Made by a program: the position numbers and the translations under genes. The notes beneath the pieces were generated by a model. The model was not told the DNA's origin. It did not search any database and saw only the letters and a program-made list of their open reading frames with translations. A DNA stretch of 9,448 nt, from contig CAMLDH010000129.1 of assembly GCA_946478765.1 (NCBI GenBank), positions 1 to 9,448 on the forward strand. Reading direction: 5' to 3'. Position 1 is the first letter of the stretch. Each line of letters starts with the position of its first letter. Below are positions 1 through 6,169 of the stretch, piece by piece. The DNA comes from an uncultured Oxalobacteraceae bacterium (GTDB lineage Bacteria > Pseudomonadota > Gammaproteobacteria > Burkholderiales > Burkholderiaceae).

Positions 1-98
1 GGAAAGGTCTTGAGGAAATTCGCTACGCGTTGCGCCTTGTTCATCACGTCTTCACGCGGCCACTTCTCCAACGCCTTTTGCTTACTGATCATTTTCAT
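1..98 (-). CDS. N-terminus of an unrecognised protein, cut by the left window edge
   Basis: An open frame starts at ATG 98-96 and stays open for 32 codons to the window edge. It begins MKMISKQKALEKWPREDV and continues as a basic, hydrophilic, probably helical stretch with no signal peptide or membrane segment. A ribosome site GGAGA at 109-105 sits 6 bases before the ATG, which makes this start convincing; a second ATG two codons later is possible. The gene lies directly behind the ardC-like gene, and the ardC terminator-like hairpin ends only about 12 bases before this start. There is therefore no room for a separate promoter in between, and it probably depends on transcription coming through from ardC. 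No family is recognisable from so short a piece. Confidence 0.6.
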   Translation of the reverse strand, partial: MKMISKQKALEKWPREDVMNKAQRVANFLKTF

Positions 99-110
99 TT
101 TGGTTCTCCA

Positions 111-139
111 AAATAAACGGCACGCAAAAGTGCGTGCCG
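111..139 (-). terminator. Rho-independent terminator (or attenuator) after the ardC-like gene
   Basis: A perfect 9-bp inverted repeat, CGGCACGCA paired with TGCGTGCCG (118-139), has a 4-base loop. Read on the minus strand it is followed by TTTATTTT (117-110), the form of an intrinsic terminator. It starts 8 bases after the ardC stop codon. The other strand has no T-run after the stem, so termination should be one-way. The U-rich tail runs straight into the ribosome site of the next gene, so it may act as a partial terminator or expression damper rather than an absolute end. Confidence 0.8.
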
Positions 140-147
140 CTGAGTAG

Positions 148-1296
148 TTACGGACGCATCCCCATCAACGGTGGTTCCGGTTCGAAGTCGAAATCGGTAG
201 CATCAAAGATTTCCTCTGGCCCGCCAGCGTCGATCGCGGCCTTGACCTGGTCTCGATGCTCGTTTTCGAACTCATCCCGAAAATCCGGATGAAAACTGAG
301 GACGTACCGAGAGATTTTTTCCGCGTCCTTGGCAGCGCGGAAGATCTCCTTCTTGTCATTGCGCAGGATCTGCAGATAGTGATCGACGTAAGACGAGTGA
401 TTATCGATCGCCGCCGGCAGACCAAAACGCATGGACAGCATTGCGCTGGCCATCTCCGCGCGTAGCTCTTCCCGGGCATATTGCGGATTGTCTCGATCGA
501 CACCAAACGCGCGATCGAGGCGGGATTTGTGCCCCGTCCAATGACCAAGTTCATGCAGCAAGACGGCGTAATACGCTGCATCGGAATCGAACGAATCCTT
601 GTCAGGCATGTAGATCTTGTCTTCGGACGGTCGATAGCACGCTTTTCGATAGCCGTAGACAATTTCGGCACCCGAGGCATCGATGATCTCTTGGCACAGC
701 TGCTCGGTAACGTCAGAGAGTTCCCGGACATGATCGTTTTCGCGGTCCGAATTGGCCGCGGGAACGTTGTCCATCTGGCTGAGGTTGAAGACGGTATGGC
801 TCTTCAAAATTGGAATGACTTTGACTTCCGGATTGCCGCTTTCAATATCGACTTCGCCCGTTGGACGCTGCAGCGTCTTGTAGAAGAAGATGCGTGTGCC
901 GTGCTCGCCTTTACGCACTTGCCATTCACGACCTTTTGCCTGTTGATAGGAACACCAGCGGCCATCCTGGAAGCCTTCTCCGGCAAGCAACATCACATTG
1001 ATCCCATGATATGGCTTATTAGTCGTCGGATTCCTCGGCCAGAGCGTGGACGCATCCCAACTGCGCTGCCAAGGAGCGGTGCCGTTTTCGATCGCGGCCA
1101 TGATCGTATCGGTAACCTCCTGGTAGAGGTCACGAGGAACATAGTCCGCTTTGTCTTTGTCTTTGTCTTTGCCTTTGCCGCGAAAGCTCGATCGAACTCG
1201 GTCACTCGACTTTGCTGCTACAGTAGAAGGCTCTAATGGATCGTTTTCCGGTACAGGGTCGGCGCTGAAGGCGCTCAAGCGTCTAATGACGGCCAT
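148..1296 (-). CDS. ardC: ArdC-like antirestriction protein with zinc metallopeptidase domain
   Basis: 382 aa. ArdC proteins are cytoplasmic, bind single-stranded DNA and protect incoming plasmid DNA from host restriction. Residues about 55-140 match the ArdC N-terminal domain, with DLYQEVTDTIMAAIENGTAPW, then NPTTNKPYHGINVMLL and RKGEHGTRIFFYK. A zincin-type peptidase domain follows, with HELGH at 248-252 (zinc histidines and catalytic Glu249) and a downstream REELRAE motif at 275-281 that should supply the third ligand. The C-terminus is acidic. The protein is longer than typical ArdC (about 300 aa) because of a 50-residue variable leader that includes a lysine/aspartate repeat encoded by tandem hexamers. 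The ATG is preceded by GGGAG at 5 bases. It lies 10 bases behind a 47-aa mini-gene and shares its leader and promoter region. Family assignment is firm; whether peptidase activity matters is not visible here. Confidence 0.93.
   Translation of the reverse strand: MAVIRRLSAFSADPVPENDPLEPSTVAAKSSDRVRSSFRGKGKDKDKDKADYVPRDLYQEVTDTIMAAIENGTAPWQRSWDASTLWPRNPTTNKPYHGINVMLLAGEGFQDGRWCSYQQAKGREWQVRKGEHGTRIFFYKTLQRPTGEVDIESGNPEVKVIPILKSHTVFNLSQMDNVPAANSDRENDHVRELSDVTEQLCQEIIDASGAEIVYGYRKACYRPSEDKIYMPDKDSFDSDAAYYAVLLHELGHWTGHKSRLDRAFGVDRDNPQYAREELRAEMASAMLSMRFGLPAAIDNHSSYVDHYLQILRNDKKEIFRAAKDAEKISRYVLSFHPDFRDEFENEHRDQVKAAIDAGGPEEIFDATDFDFEPEPPLMGMRP
1149..1178. repeat. Five tandem hexamers inside the ardC-like gene
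   Basis: On the plus strand CTTTGT occurs three times in a row, followed by CTTTGC twice (30 bases). On the coding strand they specify the Lys-Asp and Lys-Gly dipeptides of the segment GKGKDKDKDK (about residues 40-49). The unit is six bases, so gain or loss of copies changes the length of this charged linker without breaking the frame. Confidence 0.9.
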
Positions 1297-1306
1297 GACG
1301 ACTCCC

Positions 1307-1450
1307 TTATTCCTGTTTGGTGTCTTCGTCGGCCGTTATGCCGACCGGCTCCGGATCCAGACCGAGATCCTTCACTTCTTTCCAGTCCGTTTCGTTCGGA
1401 TCAATTGACACCGAAGTCAAATTAGCGTTGGACGTGTTGGTGTTAAGCAT
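1307..1450 (-). CDS. 47-aa acidic mini-protein upstream of the ardC-like gene
   Basis: A short frame from ATG 1450-1448 to TAA 1309-1307. It begins MLNTNTSNANLTSVSIDPNE, goes on with TDWKEVKDLGLDPEP and ends ITADEDTKQE. A near-perfect ribosome site AGGAGGG (1463-1457) stands 6 bases before the ATG, the best in the window, which is the main reason to call this a real gene. It has 11 Asp/Glu against 3 Lys and no Arg, so it is strongly acidic. There are no cysteines, no signal peptide and no membrane segment. It ends 10 bases before the ardC ATG, so the two should share one transcript and may be translationally linked. The family is not recognised. It could be a small partner or DNA-mimic-like helper of ArdC, but that rests only on acidity and position. 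Confidence 0.7.
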   Translation of the reverse strand: MLNTNTSNANLTSVSIDPNETDWKEVKDLGLDPEPVGITADEDTKQE

Positions 1451-1456
1451 GGTGAA

Positions 1457-1463
1457 CCCTCCT
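1457..1463 (-). promoter_or_regulatory. Strong ribosome binding site of the 47-aa mini-gene
   Basis: AGGAGGG on the minus strand, 6 bases before the ATG at 1450. It is a near-complete match to the anti-Shine-Dalgarno sequence and decides the start of this otherwise easily missed gene. Confidence 0.8.
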
Positions 1464-1470
1464 GTGATGA

Positions 1471-1500
1471 ATTATAGATAACTGCAACTTTCATTGTACT
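1471..1500 (-). promoter_or_regulatory. Candidate promoter of the mini-gene/ardC operon
   Basis: The minus strand has a consensus -10 hexamer TATAAT at 1476-1471. The best -35 match is weak: AGTACA at 1500-1495 with an 18-base spacer, or GTACAA with 17. The -35 region falls inside the large dyad, so a protein bound there would block or recruit polymerase. Transcription would start near 1464, giving a very short leader that begins at the ribosome site. A second possible -10, TATAGT at 1503-1498, would give a leader of about 40 bases. Which one is used cannot be decided by reading. Confidence 0.5.
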
Positions 1501-1529
1501 ATAAATTAATTTATAGACTAACGAAAGTT
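1486..1529. promoter_or_regulatory. 44-bp dyad, probable operator or folded promoter
   Basis: The core is a perfect 18-bp palindrome, CTATAAATTAATTTATAG (1499-1516). Exactly symmetric outer arms AACTTTC (1486-1492) and GAAAGTT (1523-1529) share the same centre between 1507 and 1508. The linking 6 bases on each side match only partly. The region is strongly AT-rich, unlike its surroundings, and overlaps the -35 region of the ardC operon promoter candidate. A further copy of the motif TTATAGA followed by AAC lies at 1472-1482 and again at 1511-1522. This is the layout of a dimeric regulator's operator; a hairpin on single-stranded DNA is the alternative. Confidence 0.7.
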
Positions 1530-1680
1530 AAAGGAGGGCAAGCGCATCCCCTGGCTTAGACAAGCCAATAAGAGGGCATTTAGGAAAGGTGAATATTTAT
1601 GGGGAAGGACCGCCGGCCATGGGCTGTAGATGCGCCGGCAGCGTTACAGGTTACAGCGGAGTAAATCGTATTGCAGGGAA
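1530..1680. other. Intergenic stretch without a convincing gene
   Basis: This stretch separates the 144-codon frame from the ardC operon control region. It holds a small hairpin (TGGCTT, loop AGAC, AAGCCA, 1552-1567) without a T-run, two copies of GCCGGC (1612-1617 and 1634-1639) and a tandem pair of GTTACAG (1643-1656). None is strong enough to call a terminator, an iteron array or an attachment site. No clear terminator for the gene ending at 1681 is visible. Confidence 0.5.
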
Positions 1681-2088
1681 TCAGTTGAAGTTCTTTTCGA
1701 CGTAGGACATCCGGTCCCGGAAGCGTTTCTCGTCAATATCTCCCATATCACTTACAGCGTCATCGACCATCTTTCGCAACATCGCCAGCTTCATCTGGCG
1801 CACCACATCATCCTGTTCATCGACCTCCAGCATGTCGACCACAATCCGGAACGCACCGTCCTCATTGATCCGATGGGCTGCGACGACGGCGACCACAACA
1901 TCGAGCACAGCTTTACGAATGATCGGTTGATACACCTCGTCGCTGTACTTCTCGACGAACTCATCTCGCTCGCCGTCATCGGCAATTTCTTGCGAAGCAT
2001 ACAACTCGATTGCGTCTACCAGCAGCGCTTCTGACACTGTGGTTTGCATGAAGTTGTCAAATAGGTCTTTTGGATTTTCCATTGTCAC
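1681..2088 (-). CDS. Unrecognised acidic helical protein, about 135 aa
   Basis: The open frame can be read from GTG 2115, but GTG 2088-2086 is preferred because a ribosome site AGGAAG (2101-2096) lies 7 bases before it. ATG 2082 is the next option, giving MENPKDLFDNFMQTTVSEAL. The product is rich in Asp, Glu, Val and Met, looks mostly alpha-helical, and has no signal peptide, membrane span, cysteine or known motif. A central hydrophobic helix around AVLDVVVAVVAAH is short and flanked by charge, so it is more likely core packing than a membrane span. The gene follows the disulfide isomerase gene by roughly 100 bases, a wider gap than elsewhere in the block, so it may be transcribed separately or as the operon tail. 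No family is recognised; codon use and the ribosome site support a real gene. Confidence 0.75.
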   Translation of the reverse strand: MTMENPKDLFDNFMQTTVSEALLVDAIELYASQEIADDGERDEFVEKYSDEVYQPIIRKAVLDVVVAVVAAHRINEDGAFRIVVDMLEVDEQDDVVRQMKLAMLRKMVDDAVSDMGDIDEKRFRDRMSYVEKNFN

Positions 2089-2161
2089 GTCTATGCTTCC
2101 TAAGGCTCCACGCACTGGCCATAGATGTTACCCAGTAGGAAGCACAATACCAGATTGCGTA

Positions 2162-2178
2162 CAAAACTTACAGTTTTG
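2162..2178. repeat. Short AT-rich inverted repeat after the disulfide isomerase gene
   Basis: CAAAACT and AGTTTTG form a perfect 7-bp stem with a 3-base loop, starting 9 bases beyond the isomerase stop codon. On the minus strand the second arm carries four T's and no further T-run follows. It could be a weak terminator or a small operator for the next gene; the stem is too AT-rich to be a confident terminator. Confidence 0.45.
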
Positions 2179-2186
2179 AGGAATTT

Positions 2187-2960
2187 TTACCGCAATATTG
2201 ACTCAAACTCGCTCGTCTCCGGAGATCCCATTACCGCGCGTATTTTACCGTTTTGACGGTAGAGAACCGTTGGAACGCCGGTGTACCCGGTGTCACGCAG
2301 CAGCAACAAATTGTAAGCCATGCTCTTGTTTGCAGCGTCGCTGACCCTGATCGGCTGCAGTTGATGATTCACCATCTGGCCCAAAACTTGGCTCGGGCTC
2401 TTCGAGGCATAAATCGCTGCCCCGAGTCCTTTGCTTGAGTCCTTGAGGATGGCGACCGGCAGCCAGCGCACCTCGACTTTCCCCGACTGCACCGCGGTGC
2501 GGATCGTGGTCCACAGGCGATGGCAATACGGGCAATTCGGGTCAAAAAAGACATAGATCGTTTTCTTTCCCGCACCTTCGGCGACCCAATTCAGCTTTTC
2601 GGCACGCGCCCAGATCGACTCCAGCTGCGCATCCGACAAGGTCTTAGCGCCACCGACGTCGGCAATGCCGGCACGGCTCGTGTCCTCGGATGTGACGTTG
2701 TTCCCGGCCGCGTCAAAGATCATCCCGACAACCAGGCTTTTGCCGTCCGGTGTCACATAGAAAAGCCGCTTTTCCTTACCGTTGTCCGCAACAATGGCTT
2801 TCATTCCAGACGAGGATGGAAACGTTTTCACGATCTGAACACCATTGGAAAGAAGGTGCTGCTCTGCCGGCGTGATGTTGTTTGCGCTTGGCGCTGCGAG
2901 TGCCTGGCTTCCGGCCAAGCCAAGCATGCCCGCGACCACAAAATTCGTTACTTTACCCAA
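2187..2960 (-). CDS. trbB: DsbC/DsbG-like periplasmic disulfide isomerase of the conjugation system (TrbB-like)
   Basis: 257 aa. It is expected to rearrange or reduce disulfides in exported transfer proteins in the periplasm. A signal peptide spans about residues 1-22 (hydrophobic VVAGMLGLAG, likely cleavage after SQALA). Residues about 30-105 fit the small N-terminal dimerisation domain of the DsbC/G family. The thioredoxin-fold domain carries the active site CPYC at 143-146 within FFDPNCPYCHRLW, and the cis-proline in TGVPT (Pro230). CPYC is the DsbG form rather than the CGYC of DsbC. The start is a TTG at 2960 with GGGAGG 8 bases upstream, overlapping the preceding gene by 13 bases; it is the only start giving a full signal peptide. 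R64 TrbB carries the same type of domain, but there the gene lies between trbA and trbC, whereas here it is downstream of the trbC homologue. The family call is firm; the symbol is by analogy. Confidence 0.85.
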   Translation of the reverse strand: MGKVTNFVVAGMLGLAGSQALAAPSANNITPAEQHLLSNGVQIVKTFPSSSGMKAIVADNGKEKRLFYVTPDGKSLVVGMIFDAAGNNVTSEDTSRAGIADVGGAKTLSDAQLESIWARAEKLNWVAEGAGKKTIYVFFDPNCPYCHRLWTTIRTAVQSGKVEVRWLPVAILKDSSKGLGAAIYASKSPSQVLGQMVNHQLQPIRVSDAANKSMAYNLLLLRDTGYTGVPTVLYRQNGKIRAVMGSPETSEFESILR

Positions 2961-3568
2961 AATCGTACCCTCCCAACGTCTGAATGAATGAATTTATGGC
3001 GATTGACATATACCCCTACGCCGCCGCTCTTAAATGCTGCCAATAACTTTCCCTGGTACTCAATCGGAAGCCCAAGGTACTTGCCGTCGGATGCCATTGC
3101 CTTCGTGTGCAATGAATCCCTTACCGCGCCTTCTGTTGTGTCATTCGTTTGCGCCGTGCGGTACCCGCTGTTGACGTGATACGGGTCGCGAAATCCATAT
3201 GCTGCGTCAAGCCACCCCTGCTGTCCGCGGAGCAGATTCAAAAGCCGGATGTCGATTGCCACGGTGCGGTTAGCGCGCACGTCGCGCAACATGTGGCACA
3301 CCTGTTGGTAGCCACCAAAATCGACTTGTCCATCGCGCCAATAGCAAACAACGCAATGCTCTCCTGTGGCAGGACGATAGAGGTTGAGCACGCGCGGCCG
3401 CGCCCAAAAAGCAGCGGCCTCCTGGTCATTTGCGTAGTACTCTGGAAGCAGCAAACCTGTCTTCGCAAGCAATGGATTACTGAACGACATAGCGCCCATG
3501 CCGCTGATGCCGACTATGATTGATCGCTTTAGAAAAGACCGGCGACGCCTCAACAGTTCAAGATTCAT
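2948..3568 (-). CDS. Tat-exported MepK/YcbK-like peptidoglycan endopeptidase (DUF882, M15 type)
   Basis: 206 aa. The family comprises zinc metallopeptidases that cut peptide cross-links in peptidoglycan in the periplasm; E. coli MepK (YcbK) is the reference. The N-terminus carries a twin-arginine signal, RRRRSFLKRS at 7-16, followed by a hydrophobic stretch to about residue 36. The mature part keeps the family hallmarks: HVNSGYRT at 131-138, the HxxxxxxD zinc motif with His154 and Asp161, SGGVGVY at 181-187, and FIHSDVG with His195. All three expected zinc ligands are present, so it should be active. Its ATG overlaps the stop of the coupling-protein gene by one base (TGATG), with GGAGG just upstream, and it overlaps the isomerase gene at its end. 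Placement in a secretion operon suggests local wall opening for channel assembly. Substrate bond specificity cannot be read from the sequence. Confidence 0.85.
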   Translation of the reverse strand: MNLELLRRRRSFLKRSIIVGISGMGAMSFSNPLLAKTGLLLPEYYANDQEAAAFWARPRVLNLYRPATGEHCVVCYWRDGQVDFGGYQQVCHMLRDVRANRTVAIDIRLLNLLRGQQGWLDAAYGFRDPYHVNSGYRTAQTNDTTEGAVRDSLHTKAMASDGKYLGLPIEYQGKLLAAFKSGGVGVYVNRHKFIHSDVGRVRFWVK

Positions 3569-6132
3569 CAGCGCCCTCCAATCAACGATTCAAGGCTACT
3601 CATGACGTCTTCCATTTCCTGATCTTTGCCGTCCTTCGCCGGCTTTGGAGGAACAGGGTATTCAGTACCATCGGACGCTGCCTGAATAACTGACGTGGTC
3701 ATCTGCTGCGCTTCCTGGGCACTTCCCCCCATCCCTACAGCAATCTGATTCAATTTGACTGCAGTTGCGTTTGCATCAAGCAGTCCACCTTGCTCCTTGA
3801 CGCCTTCTGACGCCTCCGGCGCAGTAACTTTCATTTCGAGTGCTGTCTCGATAATTGGCATCGCCGCGGCCGCCAAGGCCAGAATATCGAACGCTACGTC
3901 TTGCTTGGGCGTCTCTTGGAATACGTTCACAGACTCCAGCTGGCCACCGTCGAATGTAACGCTGTCCTCGGCTGCAGTTGGAGTGGCGATATCCGGGGAG
4001 CCTGCGAGTAACGAGGCAGGTTCTTTTTCTGTCTCTGCCGCTTGAGCGGCAAGAAGTCCCGTCCCCTGCTCAGCACTGACATCACTAGAAGCTTGCGCCA
4101 GCCCCGGGGGGGGGGCTGGCGCGAGGCTGCCTCCGGATCCGGAATCAGCCTGGCTTGCGCCTCCTGAACTTTCAGACGGCAGCAGGAATGCATTGTCGTC
4201 ATATTTCAGTAATAGACAAATGCCACGCTCGACGCCAAGCTTGGCCGATACGTATTGCTGGTAACGCGGATCCTGCGCCACCACGCCAGCATAGACAAAA
4301 TACCCGTCTCTCGGACGTTGCTTTGCAAGCGGATTGCTCTTGAGCGAAGCCAACAATTCGCGGGTATTGATCTTGAGCTTTTTCAAGCTATCCGGATCTG
4401 GAGGGAGCACTTTGAGAAAGTGATTGAGCCGGTATTCCTTGGCAAGTTTCGGGGCAGCATAGAACACACGTGCGCGGATGACCTCAGACTTGACCATGAT
4501 GTGGACTTCGCCTTCGATCTGCCGTTGCAGGTCCTGCAGCTCTATTCGCTTAACGCGTTCAATGCGCGCGGTCTGATTGCCCCGGTATCCCCCCACCCCG
4601 CCGAGATCGTTCTCATACCCATCGACGACCGAGACATACGCCTCTCCCGCCAACTTCTCGATCAAATCGTAGGTATCCGTCGGATCTTCCATCTTTCCGA
4701 AGATCTTGATATTGCTGTTTGAGACGATCGCGAGCGTCTCTTCTCTCGAAGTTCGGTAGAACGCTTGCAAATCCTGTCCCGCAGCTACGAGGCAAAAACC
4801 GAGTGAGCGCGCTTGTGCCCACATAAGTGCAGCATCCTCCGGCATGTAGTAACCGAATTCATCGAAGATTGCTACGAATGGCGTCGGAGCATTTGTGGCA
4901 CGCGAATCGAGAAGTTCAAGCTTGCTCCCTTCGAGCTTGCTTCCCAAATTCGAACCCATCATCCCCTTCATACCTGCAACAATAATCTTGCCCAGGTTTC
5001 CAAGCTCCGGACGAGACTTTTCAAGAGCAGGCAGCAGCACAAGCAAAATGCGCCGGTTAACAACGATGTCTTTAAGGTTGACCTCGCCTTGAGGCGTGTT
5101 GTAGATGTGTCCGTACGTATCGGCCAATGAGCTGAGAATACGGGTGAACTGCATCTGCTGATAGCCGTATTGCTCTAAGAATGTTCCGCTCTGGTTCTCG
5201 CCTTTGTCTCGTTTGTAGCCAGGCACGTCGGCGAGATATGCTTGCATCATCTCCCTCGAACGTGTCGAAATATGCGGGTTATTCATCAGTTCGAGATACT
5301 TCGGGAACGGCATATACTCGCGTATCGCCCCGATGTATAGCATGATCAAGCCGGCATCACGCAGCTCCACTAGGGCAGGCATGAACGAGCTAATAAACGA
5401 AATTGCTCGGCCTTTCCACATATCCCCCTTGCCATCTGCGGCATCCATCAAACCGACAACAAGCTGAATGTTGCTCTCAGCATTGCCAACCATGCAGGGG
5501 TTGTAGCTATTCGAGAGCTTATCGATGCGCTTTTTCGTCGTGTCCGCATTGCCCGTCATGTAGTTAATGACGAACAAATCGTCTTCACGTCCTTTATCGC
5601 GAACGATTGAGAAGTGCTTGGCGAAACACGACACATCGCCCTTACCATCCCCGTAAAAGTACCCAGATACCCAAACGAGGGCGTTATAAGCCAATGAGAT
5701 TAAGCCCTCCGTCTTACCGGCACCGGTCGAGCCGGCCTCAAAAATATGGGTCTTCAGTAAGTCCCCATCTCCCCAAACTTCGCCATTGTCGGAGATACGA
5801 TTCCCTAGCATTGCGATGCCACGCGACATTTGAGGTTTACGTGTTGCCGGATGCCGATCGTTGTGATCAATTTCGTTCAACGATTTCCGCTTGCGTAGCG
5901 GGATGTCGGGCATCCTCGACAGTGGAATAAAGAAGTACGCAACGGCGATCAATAGCACCAGCTCGAACAGCGGCACCATGAAGAAGAGGCAAAACACCAG
6001 GCAGACATACACAATCACCACCGCCTGCAGGGTGGATAGCATTTCCAACACCTGCTCGGAGAGCGGCCGCGTATCACGCAAAATACGTGCACGCTTGATT
6101 TCGTGTTTCTTCTCAATGCCCTGCAATGCCAT
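3568..6132 (-). CDS. trbC: Type IVB coupling ATPase, DotL/IcmO family (TrbC of IncI plasmids)
   Basis: 854 aa. It is the inner-membrane ATPase that receives DNA-protein or protein substrates and hands them to the channel. The N-terminus has a basic stretch, then two membrane helices within about residues 36-71. Walker A is GSTGAGKT at 134-141; Walker B is FVAIFDEFG with Asp424-Glu425; the motif VAAGQDLQAF at 449-458 is typical of the family. The ATPase region runs to about residue 560, followed by the family's C-terminal part to about 650. After that comes about 200 residues of Ser/Gly/Ala/Pro-rich, acidic sequence, making it longer than DotL (783 aa) or R64 TrbC (763 aa). In DotL the C-terminal tail docks adaptor proteins. 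The start has GAGAG 9 bases upstream. A C10 run in a hairpin lies in codons 673-676. Family identity is very secure. Confidence 0.95.
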   Translation of the reverse strand: MALQGIEKKHEIKRARILRDTRPLSEQVLEMLSTLQAVVIVYVCLVFCLFFMVPLFELVLLIAVAYFFIPLSRMPDIPLRKRKSLNEIDHNDRHPATRKPQMSRGIAMLGNRISDNGEVWGDGDLLKTHIFEAGSTGAGKTEGLISLAYNALVWVSGYFYGDGKGDVSCFAKHFSIVRDKGREDDLFVINYMTGNADTTKKRIDKLSNSYNPCMVGNAESNIQLVVGLMDAADGKGDMWKGRAISFISSFMPALVELRDAGLIMLYIGAIREYMPFPKYLELMNNPHISTRSREMMQAYLADVPGYKRDKGENQSGTFLEQYGYQQMQFTRILSSLADTYGHIYNTPQGEVNLKDIVVNRRILLVLLPALEKSRPELGNLGKIIVAGMKGMMGSNLGSKLEGSKLELLDSRATNAPTPFVAIFDEFGYYMPEDAALMWAQARSLGFCLVAAGQDLQAFYRTSREETLAIVSNSNIKIFGKMEDPTDTYDLIEKLAGEAYVSVVDGYENDLGGVGGYRGNQTARIERVKRIELQDLQRQIEGEVHIMVKSEVIRARVFYAAPKLAKEYRLNHFLKVLPPDPDSLKKLKINTRELLASLKSNPLAKQRPRDGYFVYAGVVAQDPRYQQYVSAKLGVERGICLLLKYDDNAFLLPSESSGGASQADSGSGGSLAPAPPPGLAQASSDVSAEQGTGLLAAQAAETEKEPASLLAGSPDIATPTAAEDSVTFDGGQLESVNVFQETPKQDVAFDILALAAAAMPIIETALEMKVTAPEASEGVKEQGGLLDANATAVKLNQIAVGMGGSAQEAQQMTTSVIQAASDGTEYPVPPKPAKDGKDQEMEDVMSSLESLIGGR
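4095..4122. repeat. Hairpin with G10/C10 homopolymer inside the coupling-protein gene
   Basis: A perfect 11-bp stem, GCGCCAGCCCC paired with GGGGCTGGCGC, encloses a loop of six G. Together they contain an uninterrupted run of ten G (4106-4115), read as C10 in the mRNA. It encodes the APAPPPG segment at residues 671-677. One extra C would bring TAG at 4087-4085 into frame within about ten codons; one fewer C would shift into another frame that stays open to 3927. Confidence 0.9.
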
Positions 6133-6169
6133 TTCGGATCACTCTCTCGGCTGATTATCAGGTGCAGCG

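Noticed and set aside
481..1236. Long plus-strand open frame (251 codons) opposite the ardC-like gene
   Set aside because: It is fully antisense to a well-identified gene, has no family features, and contains an odd VFVFVFAF stretch that is simply the complement of the hexamer repeat. It is a shadow frame.
1457..1538. CCCTCCT (1457-1463) and AGGAGGG (1532-1538) as outer arms of the dyad
   Set aside because: They are not equidistant from the dyad centre, and the first is explained as the ribosome site of the mini-gene.
1552..1567. Small hairpin TGGCTT-AGAC-AAGCCA as a terminator for the gene ending at 1681
   Set aside because: The stem is short, there is no T-run on either strand, and it lies about 115 bases beyond the stop codon.
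1612..1656. Paired GCCGGC sites and tandem GTTACAG repeats as a possible origin or attachment site
   Set aside because: Only two copies of each, with no iteron array, DnaA-like box cluster or nearby replication, relaxase or integrase gene.
1599..1664. 21-codon plus-strand frame with AGGAAAGG upstream
   Set aside because: Very short, on the opposite strand to every real gene, with a 9-base spacer and no visible promoter or conservation evidence.
2520..2987. Plus-strand open frame of 155 codons opposite the disulfide isomerase gene
   Set aside because: It covers the active-site and signal-peptide regions of a clear DsbG-like gene in antisense, with no ribosome site or motif of its own.
3927..4202. 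Alternative minus-strand frame within the coupling ATPase gene
   Set aside because: Not an independent gene: it has no ribosome site and the composition of an out-of-frame low-complexity region. It matters only as the frame reached if the C10 tract loses one base.
4255..4722. Plus-strand open frame of 155 codons opposite the coupling ATPase gene
   Set aside because: Antisense to the conserved ATPase region, with no recognisable domain.
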